Shown piece by piece: positions 45,674 to 57,486 of a DNA stretch of 64,000 nt. The DNA is from Gnetum montanum. Its lineage: Eukaryota > Streptophyta > Gnetopsida > Gnetales > Gnetaceae. The stretch spans positions 72,740-136,739 of the forward strand of contig MNCI01028413.1 in NCBI GenBank assembly GCA_015680685.1, given 5' to 3'. The translations under genes were made by a program, and so were the position numbers. The stretch's first letter is position 1. Each line of letters starts with the position of its first letter. Under the pieces are notes generated by a model that had not been told where the DNA came from, did no database searches, and saw only the letters and a program-made list of their open reading frames with translations.

Positions 45674-46600
45674 GGATGATATAATTGTAGTAGTTATCAA
45701 CTTTAAGATCATGAAGAAATTCAAGTACTAACTATCATTATGGTTTTATATTTCTAACAATAACCTAGAAATTTATTATTTGAGAATGAAACTTAATCAT
45801 ACAACAGGTGACATACCACTTTCCCAAATCAAATATAAGGTAGATCTATTAGAAAAGTATAATATGAAGAATTGTAAAGAATTGTACATTTTGATGATAC
45901 CAATATTTAACATCAACATCAATAGAGAGGTAATTGATATAGAAAGATTATTAGAGCACTTATGTCCCTTACGAATATGAGACTAGACATACAATATGTT
46001 GTGAATCAACTAGCCATGGACATGTAGAAACTAAACCACTATCACATGCATGCAACATTCCTAATCCTATGATCCCTTAAGAATACCTTGTTCTATGGAT
46101 TGGCATTTATAAGAACTTCACCAAAAGTCATTGAAGTATACACTAATGTACATTGGGAAGATGACACAACTGAAAAGAGTTCAAAAACTAGATTCCTTAT
46201 TTGACATTATGAAAACTCCATAAGTTAAAGAAGCATCAAGCAATGATTTGTATCATTATCATTGATGAAAGATGAATACAAAATACTATGTAAGATAGTC
46301 CAAGATGTAATCTCACTTCAACAAATCATTACCAAAATTGAAATAAGTGTTCCAAAACCAAATATAATCCACTACAATAATCAAATGACAATCAAGGTAG
46401 CCTAGAATTCAATGTACCATGACAAAAGTAAGCGCATAGAGATAAGCCTCCACTTTGTAAGAAAAAATATCAAGAATAGTTCATCGACATCCAATACATT
46501 TTAATTAAATTCTAGAAGACAAATGGCTTTACAAAATCCTTAGCAAAGCAACAATTTGAAGCCTTCAAAAAGTACCTATCTGTAACACTACTTCAACATA
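45668..46600 (+). pseudogene. Ty1/Copia reverse transcriptase C-terminus and RNase H
   Basis: YMDDIIVVV (45,670-45,696) is the Copia catalytic motif. It is followed by MKLNHTTGDIPLSQIKYKVD and LLEKYNMKNCK, the usual IFLSQ-KY-LLKKF-M-DCK block. In a shifted frame come GALMSLT-like sequence, RLDIQYVVNQLAMDM, VIEVYTNVHWEDDTTEKSS (RNase H; YTDADW in active members), IIHYNNQMTIKVA and HDKSKRIEISLHFVRKNI, and FTKSLAKQQFEAFKKYL at the end. At least two frameshifts and several stops. A plus-strand Copia fragment inserted into the old Gypsy element. Confidence 0.8.
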
Positions 46601-46603
46601 GTA

Positions 46604-46622
46604 TGAAGTGAGGAGGAGAAAA
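46604..46622 (+). promoter_or_regulatory. Candidate Copia polypurine tract
   Basis: GAAGTGAGGAGGAGAAAAGG follows the RNase H end; an LTR starting TGTTATAAAGAG (46,630) would follow. The partner LTR is not identified. Confidence 0.4.
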
Positions 46623-47559
46623 GGTACAAAATGTTATAAAGAGAATGATATGACTTGTGGAGTAGATGTCCTCCAACAACTCTATCATTAATCTAAATAC
46701 TTCATACTACTTTAGAAAGCACATGTATTATATTTGGAAATAAGTATGAATTAAGAAGGATTATTGGAATGTAATTCATATATTTTTCAAATCAAGTTAA
46801 GTTTTAGTTACATTGAAATAAGTTTTACTCTATGATAGGGTTAACTCAATTTGTAAGTCATTTGAGTCATCTCATAAAGGAGAGGATGATTCATAAATAA
46901 TACTATTTTATTTTACAAATTTGCAAGGATTATAGCTATATGAATTTGTAAACTAGTAAAGTATTAAACTGTATCATTTTAATTGAGCTGTGACTCTTCA
47001 TCAAGTAAAAAGTTTAGCCATCATCAAGTCAATGTATGTGTGTAAGAAGGAAATAGCATAACAAGAAAGAAACAACTTTTTATGACTAAAATGTCCAAAG
47101 AATTGTTCCAATATAGATTATTTGAAGAATCCCACATTGTAGTTTGCAGTTTCAATGAATTGAATATTCTGTGTTATCAATTATCATAGAACATTCATTG
47201 TTTTGGGGAAGATACCATTATTTAATTTAAGAGCTGAGTGTGTATTTTTACTTTTTTAAAATGATTTTTATCATTTTTTCTAAATTTCCTAAATTTTTCA
47301 ATTATTTTCTATCTTTTCATTTCTTATTTCATTTTCCATTTCCTACTATTTTTTATTTCTTTATAATTTTTTTATTTTCTTAGAATATTTAGGTTATGTT
47401 TTGCAAATGTTTTCTATGTTTTTAATAATCATACTATCAATTATGATGTAGGAATCAAGATCACAGTTGGAATTTTATCCAATAATACCAAGCTATAGAA
47501 GGAATGATTACATATGGTAGTGAAACAACACCATCCATCCCTCCATTTATATTATTAAT
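46623..47559. other. Possible Copia 3' LTR and T-rich DNA
   Basis: If the preceding polypurine tract is real, the first several hundred bases are its LTR. 47,240-47,420 is T-rich low-complexity sequence. No gene. Confidence 0.35.
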
Positions 47560-49259
47560 AAGAGATTTTTTTCATGGAAGTAATATGACTATGCCTTGGA
47601 GGAAGGAGAAATGACCAAGGGGATATGTACATGTTGCAATATTAAGAGGCTTTGTTTTTTCTTTAGACTTCCACCCCTGGGTTCCACTGGTCCCATCTTA
47701 ATGCATTGCCACTCTTGTCTTAATTATATTAGGAAAATATCATTTGAAAATAATTGTTTTCTTGTTATATCACTAGAAAGGAATATCATCCATGTTTGAA
47801 GGTGCTCCACTAGAAAGGTCAATCTTTGACAAGGGAAATAAAATAATTAATTAATTTCTATAAATCTATTTTTGGGGTATGACTAGAAAGACATGCGGCC
47901 CATGTTTAAAGGTAGGCTATTTCCAAGAACTTCATGGTCCCTTGGACTAGTCCCAACATATGACTCCAAAGGCATATGATCCATGTCTAAAGGTGCTCGA
48001 AAGTATGCAACCCATGTTTGAAGAATCTCCTCTAACCAGTGGCCAAGGTTTATAACCTCTATAAAATTTTTGACATTTTATTTTCCATTTTCATATTGAG
48101 TAATTATGTTCCCATGTGATGGCTAATTAGTTTCACAGTGATTGGTGATTGACGTAGAATGATGTAATGTAATGTCACTAGTAGTGGTTGGACTTGGATT
48201 TGAAAGCATAGTGATAGATATAATGGTCATTTTAACTATGTTGTATACATGGAACCTACTATGATCATGATCAAATATCTCACATCCTAATTTTACAATT
48301 CCTATTGAATGTATCTCACCTCACTAATATTATGCAATTATGAATTCTATGGTTGTGTATAGCGTAATGTAGAATTCTAGCCAAGGTATTTATGTGTTAA
48401 TTGGAATATGCATATAATCAAATTTAACATCTATAAAAGAGGTTATGCAAGGGTAGCATAGGTAGAAGCTTACTTTGGAGATACTTACATACCTCTTGTT
48501 GACGATGGCCAAAAATCAATCTCCCATCCTTGAAACATCATGGTCAACTTCTCCAAGATCATGCATGTTCATGTGACCCACTTCTCATCAATTTTTAATG
48601 ATTTTTTATTATTTTTTGTTTATTCTTGCTCAAAATTCCCTATTTCTTTAAGTTAAACAACTAATTTTGATGATTTTCAATAATTTGGTGTATTAATGAA
48701 ACCCATTCCTTAACTTTCAAGTTCCCAAGAAGCTCTAGACTTCATGAAAAATCTAAAAATGGCAATTTGTTGGCCAAAAATATAGTTAAAATGGTGGTTT
48801 CAAAGGGCTATGATATCATAGTTATAAAAATTATATATACTCATGCCCCCTTTTTCAAGTTTCACAATTTTACTTCAAATGAATAGGAAGCTTTTGCTAT
48901 TTTGATAGGCTAGAACCTTCTAAGAATAATATCTTGTGTTGTGAAAATTTAATTTAACTTGTTTAAAAACTTGTAAGCTTCCAAAGTTGAGCTCTTTATC
49001 ATGGGAACCCTTAGAATGTAAATTTCAAAAGTTTCTAACATCCCTATTTTTGAGCATTAAGGTAACTACAAAAAAATAACTAAGATTAATTAATAATTTG
49101 ATGTTTTAGTGATCTTATGATCCTAGGAATGAAGCTTTAGAATCACCTTGAGTTTAAAACATTAAATTTTTCAAATTTTTAATCTAACAAGAATCCAAAA
49201 TGGCTAGACACATTAAGAATAATTTTCAAAAACTAACATTAACCCTTAGATGATTATAG
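47560..49259 (+). mobile_element. Spacer of element C upstream of the second ORF
   Basis: Parts align with the spacer at 61.5-63.2 kb: CCTTGGAGGAAGGAGAAATG (47,594) with 58,090; ATGACTAGAAAGACATG (47,880) with 61,917; the 48,820-49,060 part with 62,745-63,000 (TTATATATAC, TTCACA, CTCTTTATCATGGGAACCC versus CCCTTTGTTGTGGGGGCCAC). The CATGTTTAAAGG-type phrase recurs four times at 47,776-48,025. No coding signal. Confidence 0.55.
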
Positions 49260-51985
49260 ATGATGCCCAAGCAAGTTCCTAAGGCTAGAGGGCATTTGTA
49301 GCCCAAGGAAAGGAGGCCTTAAGATGGACATGGACATAGTCAAGAGTTGTAGCAAAAACAATCCCAAGTTGGATAATCAACATCAAAGGAGCCTAAAGTA
49401 TTGTCAATGAGGCAATTTGAAATAGCTCGAATGGAGTAATTTGTTTAAGCAGAAGTACCTCCCCCAGTTTTGGAGATGATTCTCATTAAAAATTTTCTTA
49501 AAATAATCAATGACAATGCTATGATGGCTAGCATGCTTCTTAAACTAAACTTTTGGTCATTCTTGAAGTTTGCTCCATAAGAGAATTAAAAGCAATTGTA
49601 AGCATCTCCTCTATATCTCATCTTGACTACTAACAAAGAATGGTATTTGAGAGAAATAAAACTATTTTAAACCAATTGATAGCAAGATGACATATGAAAA
49701 TAAGAGACATCTACATCTCCTATATTATTAAGAAAATTATAGAGATGCTTGGGATTGCTGATGAGAGGCATTAGATTACAAAAGTATCTACTTGCTTGAA
49801 CATGAAGAAAAGGAAGGTATGGATCCAGTAGTTTTATAGTATTACTAAGTCTCTTACATAAACAAAGAATGCATACCTTAAGATTCAAACATAGCATATC
49901 TGCCCAATTACGTATCTCAACTGAATTACATCCTTCTTGATTCATGGATTTATAGTCCTTGTAGAAGTTTTCTCATTAATCTTATCCTTTTCTTAAATAT
50001 TAAGTGTAGGTTTAAGGAGAATCTAACAGGGAAGAAGACTCTTCCCCTCCCTTACCTTATTCACAAGTTGTACATGTGAGAAAGAATCACAAGCCACCTC
50101 ATGAATAGAAATCATGAAGTCTATTCTAGCTAGGAAGGATCAAGAAGTGACAATGCCACTAAGCATCAAAGCAACACCAACAAGTACTTTAATAGCAATA
50201 ATCACATCTACTTTAGCAATGACTCTATTAGCAACAAGATCCATAAGTATGAACCCAATACAACATAAATTAGTGCAGCAACCTCTAGTGCATAAGCACC
50301 TATGAGTAGTTCTAGGGTCTACCATTCTATGATGAGTCATCTTTAAAAGATATCCCAAACCATAAGTTGAAAGTAGGAGAACTTAGCTAATATGTACAAC
50401 ACCATCCAAAAGAAGTCCATGGTTGCAATGGACCTCATCACCATAGAGATAGCTATCAACATTACCAAGGATGAAAAGCCACAAAGCTCTAATAATGCAA
50501 CTACATTCCAAATCATCTTGGACTTTGGTAAAGAAGCAACCATTTTCATCATTCTACATCAAGAATATGAGGTTGCTACTAAAGTACTTATTGACCATAT
50601 TGTTAAAGCACTAAATGTTCTTACAATACTAATCCCTAGTTTTCATGTTACTAAAGATGTTCAAGTGTTGGCAGGGATGGGTACTAAATTTGGAGGAAGT
50701 ATGACTGTAGGGCAATATGAAGAGACTTTAGATAGACTACTCTAGATTAGGAAAACATCTAAAACCCTATTTAACATATCTAAGAATGTCACAACCCTAC
50801 AATCTAAACTAATCACTACTAAGAGAAAACTAGCATTGTTTGAAGCCTAGTTATAGTAAATTGAGTTAGATGTAAAATAGCTTAAAAAATGTTATCCAAC
50901 TCATTGCCCAATTGAATGATCTAATGTAGTTTTTGACCTCTAATTTTATTAGCTATTTCCAAAAGGATAAAAGTACTTACCTAATAATCAAGAAAAAATA
51001 GGTTAAATGGGAGAAGGAGAAGGTAACATTGGATCCATTGCAGGCTAGAGTAGCATCACATGCTCATCTTAAGACTATTACCACATTACAAAAGGAGAAT
51101 AGTAACATTGTAATGGAAAAACAAATGTTGGTAAAGAAGATGAAAGAAAAAGGTACAACTTAAATCAAGCCTCAATTACCTATAGAAGTCGATGATGAAA
51201 GAAAATGTGCAATTTTGAAGGTTGATCAAAGAAAATAGAAACTTAATGATGTAAGAGGTTTAAGCCATTCAACAACAAACAACAATCAAAATCAATGCCT
51301 AGCAATAAAGAAAAATGATAGGAGATATTTAAAAAGTAATATAGAGATAAGGTAGGAATACAGATAATGATAAATGAGAAGGGAATAAAGGTATCCAAGG
51401 CCAAGCTAAGCACCATATTGCAACAACTTGTTACAATTGCAAGGGAAAGTTTTCTTGATGAAATCAACACAATGAATTAGGCTAAGCTCAAAATGAAAGA
51501 ACTTAAGATTCAGAAACTAACTCATTTCCTAGAGTTGGCAATTCTATGAATTCAAATTTAGTAATGCTTCTAATAGATCAGTTTAGATTAGAGTGAGAGA
51601 AGCAAGTTGCAACAAAATCACTCTTTATGAGCCTCAAGCTCAACTCCATGAGTAAGATAACCAAAAACCACATATTACAAATGCAAAGTTGGAGGTTCTC
51701 AAGGATAAATTCATAGACCAAATAGATGTAACAAAGAAATGCATGGTGGATTACTAGGAGGCTAAAAATTAGGTAAGGGTACTCAAAGTTAAGCATACTT
51801 AATTTTTCACCTAGTTTTTCCAACCATGTTTCTAGCATTATCATATCCATGAGATGTTCCAACCACTCTTGAACTAGTTAAAATTGTTAGAAAACTTGGA
51901 GATCCATAGACTAATGATGAGAATTCAAGGTCATTCTTGTTTATTTTTGCATCCTTAAGAAGAAGCCAATAGAGTAATAGCAAGA
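49260..51985 (+). pseudogene. Second ORF of element C, decayed
   Basis: The start MMPKQVPKARGHL (ATG 49,260-49,262) parallels MVPKGKHAQEGGPS at 63,192. TLPLPYLIHKLYM (about 50,036-50,077) corresponds to MALPFPCLIRKLC of the copy at 28.8-31.5 kb. A Gln/Ser-rich linker follows, then an open stretch (50,392-50,745) ending GGSMTVGQYEETLDRLL and, after a stop, TSKTLFNISKNVTTLQSKLI and TKRKLALFEA, matching DALDQLLQIGQVLTSLFDI and ISIKGKLVIFEVR of the other copy. The rest is Lys/Glu-rich. The order of parts is the same in both copies, which supports a common ancestor. Many stops and frameshifts. The 3' side is interrupted by the short element at 51,991. Role unknown. Confidence 0.65.
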
Positions 51986-51990
51986 GCCAC
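51986..51990. repeat. Target-site duplication of the short Copia-type element, left copy
   Basis: GCCAC; the identical GCCAC is at 55,185-55,189. Confidence 0.75.
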
Positions 51991-52513
51991 TATATAAAAA
52001 CATGCTTTGTTAATGTACCAAAGATTATTTTCCTCTAGAATAGGGGCTAAATAAGTGTGGAGATTCTTAGAGATTTTATTCTATCTTCACCATTGCTAAA
52101 GAAGTACATGACCCTAATTCCTTATGTGCTATGTCACAAGGATACATAGGATTGTGGAGGAGCTTTAGCTCTAATGCTTGGACCACCACCCTTCTCTATG
52201 AAGTGGGGCTTAGGACTAGATGCATTAGGGTGGAAACATATCTTAACTCTTTTAAGGGAACGGTATCCATTATATATGCTAGTGCTTTTGAGTATGTTGT
52301 ATGTGCTACATTGGTTCAATCACTTATATGATTATAAAGGCATCATCGTGATGCTCCTAATCATGGACTAACACATGGCATATGATTTTTGTACCTAAGT
52401 TGTGCTCATACATTCTTAAGGATATAAAGGCATAGTTCACCTTGATTCCACTCTTGAACATTTTGCTATTTTAGGACTCTTGAGTGATGCTTCTTCAAAG
52501 AAGTTTTATTACA
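51991..52513 (+). mobile_element. 5' LTR of element D
   Basis: Begins TATATAAAAACATGCTTTGT (TGTAGGAAAACATGCTTTGT in the partner) and ends TTATTACA. Shared blocks include CATATATGCTAGTGCT-like sequence and TTGAGTATGTTGTATGTGCT. Confidence 0.85.
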
Positions 52514-53985
52514 CTTAGTAACAAAGTGAAGGTCTTAGTTTAAGCATCAGACAAAATTAAACACTATTGTAAAGTAGTTATAAGTTATAAATGAGATGTT
52601 TAAACTTGATTGAACAAATCCTAGTCCTACACTTGTAGAGGGAATATTATGTGAACGGTTACTACAAGTATATGACATACACGTGTTGTTTACCTAAAAT
52701 ATAAGGGACATGAATAACTATTGAGTTTGTTAGTTATAGGAATAATTATCATAAGTAGGTGATATAATCATGTGTCATCTACCTAAAATAGAAATATTTA
52801 AAGGTTTCAAGCATTGTTTTATTTCAACGAAGTTTCTTTCTTGTCAAGGTGAGCTCACACAAAAATCAAACACAAAATTGTTATACTAAGAAATCTTAAG
52901 TTGTGCTGAGGAAATGTTATTCATGATCTCACGTTTGTGCAAAATAGTTGTGTGTGGCCATGTTGGTTATGATGAATTATGAGAGAAATACATACTCTCC
53001 TACTAATTAGTCATTATGATAACTTAAGATAGTGATTCCATCATGCATCAAATAGAAGACAATGTATGGAATTAATGTTTCTTATTATAATATGTTGCTT
53101 TTGTTAGGTGGTTATTCTTGTATCTACTAATCTTTTAAAGATTCTTAAGCCTAAATGCCTCAAGGACTCCATAATTTGGCTTTACAATGTGAGGTTTTAT
53201 GTTCATGTATTGTAAAACAACACTTGAATTCTCATTCAAGGATTCCTTATCAATGATATCTTAATGGATAAGCTTCTGATCCATAGAAAAAAATTGACAA
53301 TGTTTTAAATTATCCTATTTCCAATTTTATGTTTAAGGGGAGTGTCCCCATGTTCTTGTTCTTGGATGACAGTTTAAGCATGGAAATCCTTGGATTTTTT
53401 AATCACATGATTTGTTTATTCAAATTTTCCTCATTAAGCATTTGATTTGTTTATGAAATAGTGGCATGAAATGTGGGTGATGATCCATCTCTATGTGAAA
53501 TAGTATGATGCATTGTTGCTAGCATATAAGTCCTTAAATATAAAGGTACTTATGTACTTGATTTGGTAACTTATAATTGGTGAATAGTGGAGTATGTCAT
53601 AGCACTCTTGAAAGAATAATGATTATGGTGGATAAATATCTATATTCACGACCTTTCTTCTATGTTCAACATCTAGCATGGTAGAAAACCTAGTAAGATT
53701 ATCTTCTATCCATATGATATAATGCTTTTGGTCCTATGAATATTATGTTAGACTATGGTTCTTGTTTTAAGGAAGAACCCAACATAAATTATACTTTATG
53801 CTAGTTACCTTATTGATAGTGGCAGTAAATGTGAAATGTAATTTTATGTTAATCACCTTGATGGAAAGTGGACAATCAAATTTTCTATCAATGTAATTTT
53901 TCCCAAAGAATATAAAATGTGACTAGTTTGATATTATCACTTTTTGGCTAGGTTGAAGCATCAGTGTATGTGTGAGAAAAGGAAA

Positions 53986-54027
<42 letters not shown>

Positions 54028-54640
54028 NATTAATGATGGAATGACTTCAAGAAGGAAGCACGTGTTATTAATGATGAATTTGAGTAGAGAGCATGCATTC
54101 TTTGGTTGTGACTTTGAATAGGAAGCACAAATTTTTGTCATCTCTCTAAGAAGGAAGCATAAACATAGGTTCAAAGGGAAGGGAATACTTGATTACCATG
54201 GTGAGGCTAAAGTCCCAAAGATTCCTACTCATGCTACTATTAGGCATGGGGAGTGGTTACTCCAAGGTACAATGTATCCTTTCCATGGAAATAAATAACT
54301 GATTCTACACTTTCATATAACTACCAAAGGTAGAAGAAATAACTTGCATATAAAGTAAGTAGATTTTTCTCCAATTTGAAAGGTTTTACTACTTACATCA
54401 AGAACGACCAACCTTTTCCTTCTTAATTTGGGTTACATGAGCATGCCTAAACCTTGATCAAATTTTAAGCTGGGTTTGACATTTGTACTTTATGGTTGAT
54501 TACTCTAGATATTGAACCTTCTTGTCTACAATTGTTACCTAAAATTTGAATGGCTTAATACCCTTAACATCCAATGTTCATCCCACATTTGAGAAAGCAT
54601 ATAAACAAAGACTTAAGCTTCAAGGACATCACCTCTTTCA
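52514..54640 (+). other. Interior of element D, no recognisable pol
   Basis: No RT, integrase or Gag motif could be recognised. A (GA)n microsatellite lies at 53,997-54,027, ending at a single N (54,028); it is followed by three short repeats around GAAGGAAGCA (54,050-54,160). The open frames here are short and unsupported. Confidence 0.5.
53997..54027. repeat. (GA)n microsatellite
   Basis: About fifteen GA units next to an ambiguous base at 54,028, which suggests uncertain repeat length in the assembly. Confidence 0.95.
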
Positions 54641-54652
54641 AGCTAGGGAGAG
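54640..54652 (+). promoter_or_regulatory. Polypurine tract of element D
   Basis: AAGCTAGGGAGAG directly before the LTR start TGTAGGAAAAC. Confidence 0.7.
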
Positions 54653-55184
54653 TGTAGGAAAACATGCTTTGTCAGTGAATTGAAGGTTGTTTTCCTCTGG
54701 AACAAGGTTTAGAGAAGTGTGGAGATCCTTAGGAGTTTCATGCTATCTTAACCCTTACTAAAAAACTAAGTAACCCTCATTCCTTGTGTGTTGCATCACA
54801 TGGATATGTAGACTTATGAAGGAGTGTTGACTTGGATGTTTGGGCCAATACCCTTCTCTAAAGATTAAGGCTTAGGCCTAGATGCATTAAAGTAGAAGTG
54901 TGTTTTAGCTCTCTTAGGGAAATGATGTCCATCATATATGCTAGTGCTCATGAGTATGTTATATGTGTTGCATTGGTTCAATTGCTTTTATGATTATAAA
55001 GACATCCTCACAACACTCCTAACCATGAACTAATTTGTGCCATGTGAGTTGTGTACTTATGTTATGCTTATAGGTTTTTGAAGATGTTGAGGTATAGTCT
55101 ACCTTAAGTCAACTCTAGAACATTTAGATATTTTGAGATTCTTGGGTGGTACTGAGTAATGCTTCCTCATAGTAGTGTTATTTA
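54653..55184 (+). mobile_element. 3' LTR of element D
   Basis: Matches 51,991-52,513 along its length with roughly 20 percent differences, so the insertion is old. Ends TTATTTA (CA in the partner), then GCCAC. Confidence 0.82.
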
Positions 55185-55189
55185 GCCAC

Positions 55190-55419
55190 AAAGATCTAAA
55201 GAATTGATGTTCTGAAGCACAACCTAAAGATCTTTCATTGATAAATTTTAAAGTTCATGTAGTTTTTGTAAATTTGAATGTCTATCAAATCATTTGTCAC
55301 TTTTCGTAAAAAAATCACTTAAATAAATTTTGTAATGTGGCATTATAGTCTTTATCATTTAGTTAGATTGTAACACTTTCATAAATTTTATAACAAGCTT
55401 CGTGCCATTTTTATATGAC
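55190..55419 (+). other. End of element C interior
   Basis: The sequence between the element D duplication and the PPT of element C; no motif recognised. Confidence 0.4.
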
Positions 55420-55452
55420 TCTAGGATGAGCTTTTAGTTAGTCATGGGGACC
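55420..55452 (+). promoter_or_regulatory. Polypurine tract region of element C
   Basis: CTCTAGGATGAGCTTTTAG then TTAGTCATGGGGACC aligns with CTCGAGGACGAGTTTTTA and TTCAGTCATGGGGGTA before the LTR at 60,028. Confidence 0.65.
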
Positions 55453-56526
55453 ATCATTTGGAATGATGGTATGGAATTTGTTTTTCAAGTTATAAGACTT
55501 GGGTTCAAGCCTGAGCATATCTAGTCAAAAGAGGTTAGGCTTTCACTCATCTACCACCCCTCAAAGGATCCAGGCTTGGTGGTATGAGCATTGAGCCTCT
55601 GGGTGATGATCCTATTTATAGGAATATGCTAAATAGTTTAAAAACAATGTTAGTCAATTCTAATATCATTTGATATTATAGAATTTCATGCAATTTTGCA
55701 AATGAAAAATTACAATAGTAATAAATGCGTATAAATATGATTCCCCTATCACATTTATGATACCATTTGATTAGCAACTTAGTCAAACTCTAGCAATTTT
55801 ATTTGTCATCCCTTATAGTAATCAATGAATGTCCACTGCATAAATCTGAGTCTATTATATGAATTTTATTTAAGTGGCCTTATACTTGGATACAATCCAT
55901 ACATGACAATACAATTGAGATTGATTCCCATTCTTCACTAATTTAGATTAAATTTACTTTCCTTTGTCATTTACGTTATCACACAATTTAACTTAATATT
56001 TACATTTCCTATACACAATAATTTATTGTTGGAATGAGTACAATCAAATTTCAAGTGTAATATATATTCATCTGCTAGTCCTAGTAATGGTATTGCTTGG
56101 TATGCCAAGTAGCATATTACTAGGTATTCCAATTAGCATATTGCTTGGTATGCTAAGTAGCATATTTCTTAGTAATCCCAATGACAGATGCACTAGTCTA
56201 GAATGTGACAGTAGATTCCGACTTGGACACTCATCACCTAAGGCTAGTTTAGGAATTATTTTTGTTATTAATTTAATTAAATAACTAATTTCTATATTTT
56301 TAATTAGATTAATTCATGATGACACAACATTAAATGTCATATGCCTTAATTATACTTAACCATACAAATTAAACATCACTAAGAGTATAATTAAGAAGAT
56401 GATAACTTGCAATCACTAATAAGCTATATTAGATACCATGCTAGCTTTGTCCATGAGCTATAATGCGGTCTAAAGAAATCCTTGTAGATTATATGATTGG
56501 AAGTTGGGCATACTCACCGCTCATGA
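55453..56526 (+). mobile_element. Old Athila-like LTR (3' LTR of element C)
   Basis: Preceded by the family PPT. It ends CTCACCGCTCATGA and shares with the LTRs at 42.0 and 60.0 kb the TTGGTATGCCAAGTAGCAT minisatellite (56,090-56,190), TATACTTAACCATACAA and the AGTTGGGCATACTCACCGC end. A perfect inverted repeat, CCATCATT-TGG-AATGATGG (55,451-55,469), lies at its start. About 55,470-55,640 looks like an inserted foreign segment. The flanks do not show a matching duplication with 42,017-42,021, so one end may be rearranged. Confidence 0.65.
55470..55640 (+). mobile_element. Possible tRNA-derived SINE in the LTR
   Basis: GGTTCAAGCC at 55,502-55,511 fits the RNA polymerase III B-box consensus, and the segment has no counterpart in the related LTRs. 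A convincing A-box, a tail and target duplications were not found, so it is only a candidate. Confidence 0.25.
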
Positions 56527-57049
56527 CTACTATACAAATAAAATCAAGTTAGTTTACTAAATTTGATTGTAAACTAACAAGCTTGAAATTTTAACATAAT
56601 TATAATAATTAAATATTTGATAATTTAAATTTTCAACAAAATACCAAAATAAACCATGCATTCAATTTTCATTAGTTTTATAACATTATGTTAAAGTAAT
56701 GTTAGATCTTTTCATTTTCGTTTATCAATAAAAATATACTTTTTCTCTTAAATCTATAAATACTTAAAAAGAATATATGAATAAATAGTATATTTATGTA
56801 AATCTCTAAATCAAAAGTTTTTATTATTCAATACCACTAATGATGAATCCAAGAAGGATTCAAAACTAGTATGGTTTCAAATTATAAGAAGTAAAAATTT
56901 AAAAGTTTTCATATTAACTTAGAAGCATTAGACACATTTATAAATATATGTATGCTTCAAAACAAGTTCAAGTCTAAGTATTTAATAAAGTATTAAGGTC
57001 ACATGTATAAATGAGAGTACTACAACACAAATAAAAAATAAAATGAATA
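56527..57049. other. AT-rich non-coding DNA
   Basis: No coding or repeat signal beyond high A/T content. Confidence 0.5.
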
Positions 57050-57053
57050 AAAT

Positions 57054-57330
57054 CTTAATATAGATTTTACACATTCTCATTTTGTGAATGATAGTAAGCT
57101 TAATATAGATTTTACACATTCTTGATTTGTGGATGATAGTATTTTTTTTTTTTTTTTACTTTTTGTTGTAGGGTTTTTAGTTTGTCTTTAATAATGCTTT
57201 TAGTTGTCTTTATACTTCTGTTTGAGCATCAAGCTTACAAATCAATTTCACAAAAAGTAGGATTTTTAATTTTGCCACATCTATTATAGTATTTTCGAAG
57301 TTTTGTTTAATATTTAATTGTTAAAAAAAT
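57054..57330 (+). pseudogene. LINE reverse transcriptase fragment with duplicated catalytic block
   Basis: The plus strand reads NIDFTHS, stop, FVDDSIF (57,098-57,143), the counterpart of the LINE motif THLxFADDxLIF, then a long T run and FEHQAYKSISQKVGFLI, the FExASGLKINxxKS block that follows in LINEs. Just upstream (57,054-57,098) the same segment occurs once more as IDFTHSHFVNDSKL, a tandem copy of about 46 bp in which the catalytic Asp is Asn. Too short and damaged for activity. Confidence 0.65.
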
Positions 57331-57486
57331 AAGTTGCCTACTAAATATTTGGACCTTTTAATTTTCATTGGCTGAATAAGGTTCAATTTATGGAAACTCA
57401 CTTAGAAAATTCATATAAGACTACCATCTTGAGAGAAAAATTATTAACATAAGTAAGAAGGTTCCAATTACTTCATTATATACTAC

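Larger units (their letters stand above)
51991..55184 (+). mobile_element. Short Copia-type LTR element D (3.2 kb)
   Basis: Two LTRs (51,991-52,513 and 54,653-55,184) flank about 2.1 kb. After the first LTR TAGTAACAAAG (52,516-52,526) is a decayed form of the iMet site TGGTATCAAAG. Before the second LTR stands AAGCTAGGGAGAG, a polypurine tract. GCCAC flanks both sides. It is inserted in element C between the second ORF and the PPT. Confidence 0.82.

Noticed and set aside
53923-54174. Minus-strand frame with a long Leu-Ser run
   Set aside because: It is a translation of the (GA)n microsatellite and a single N.
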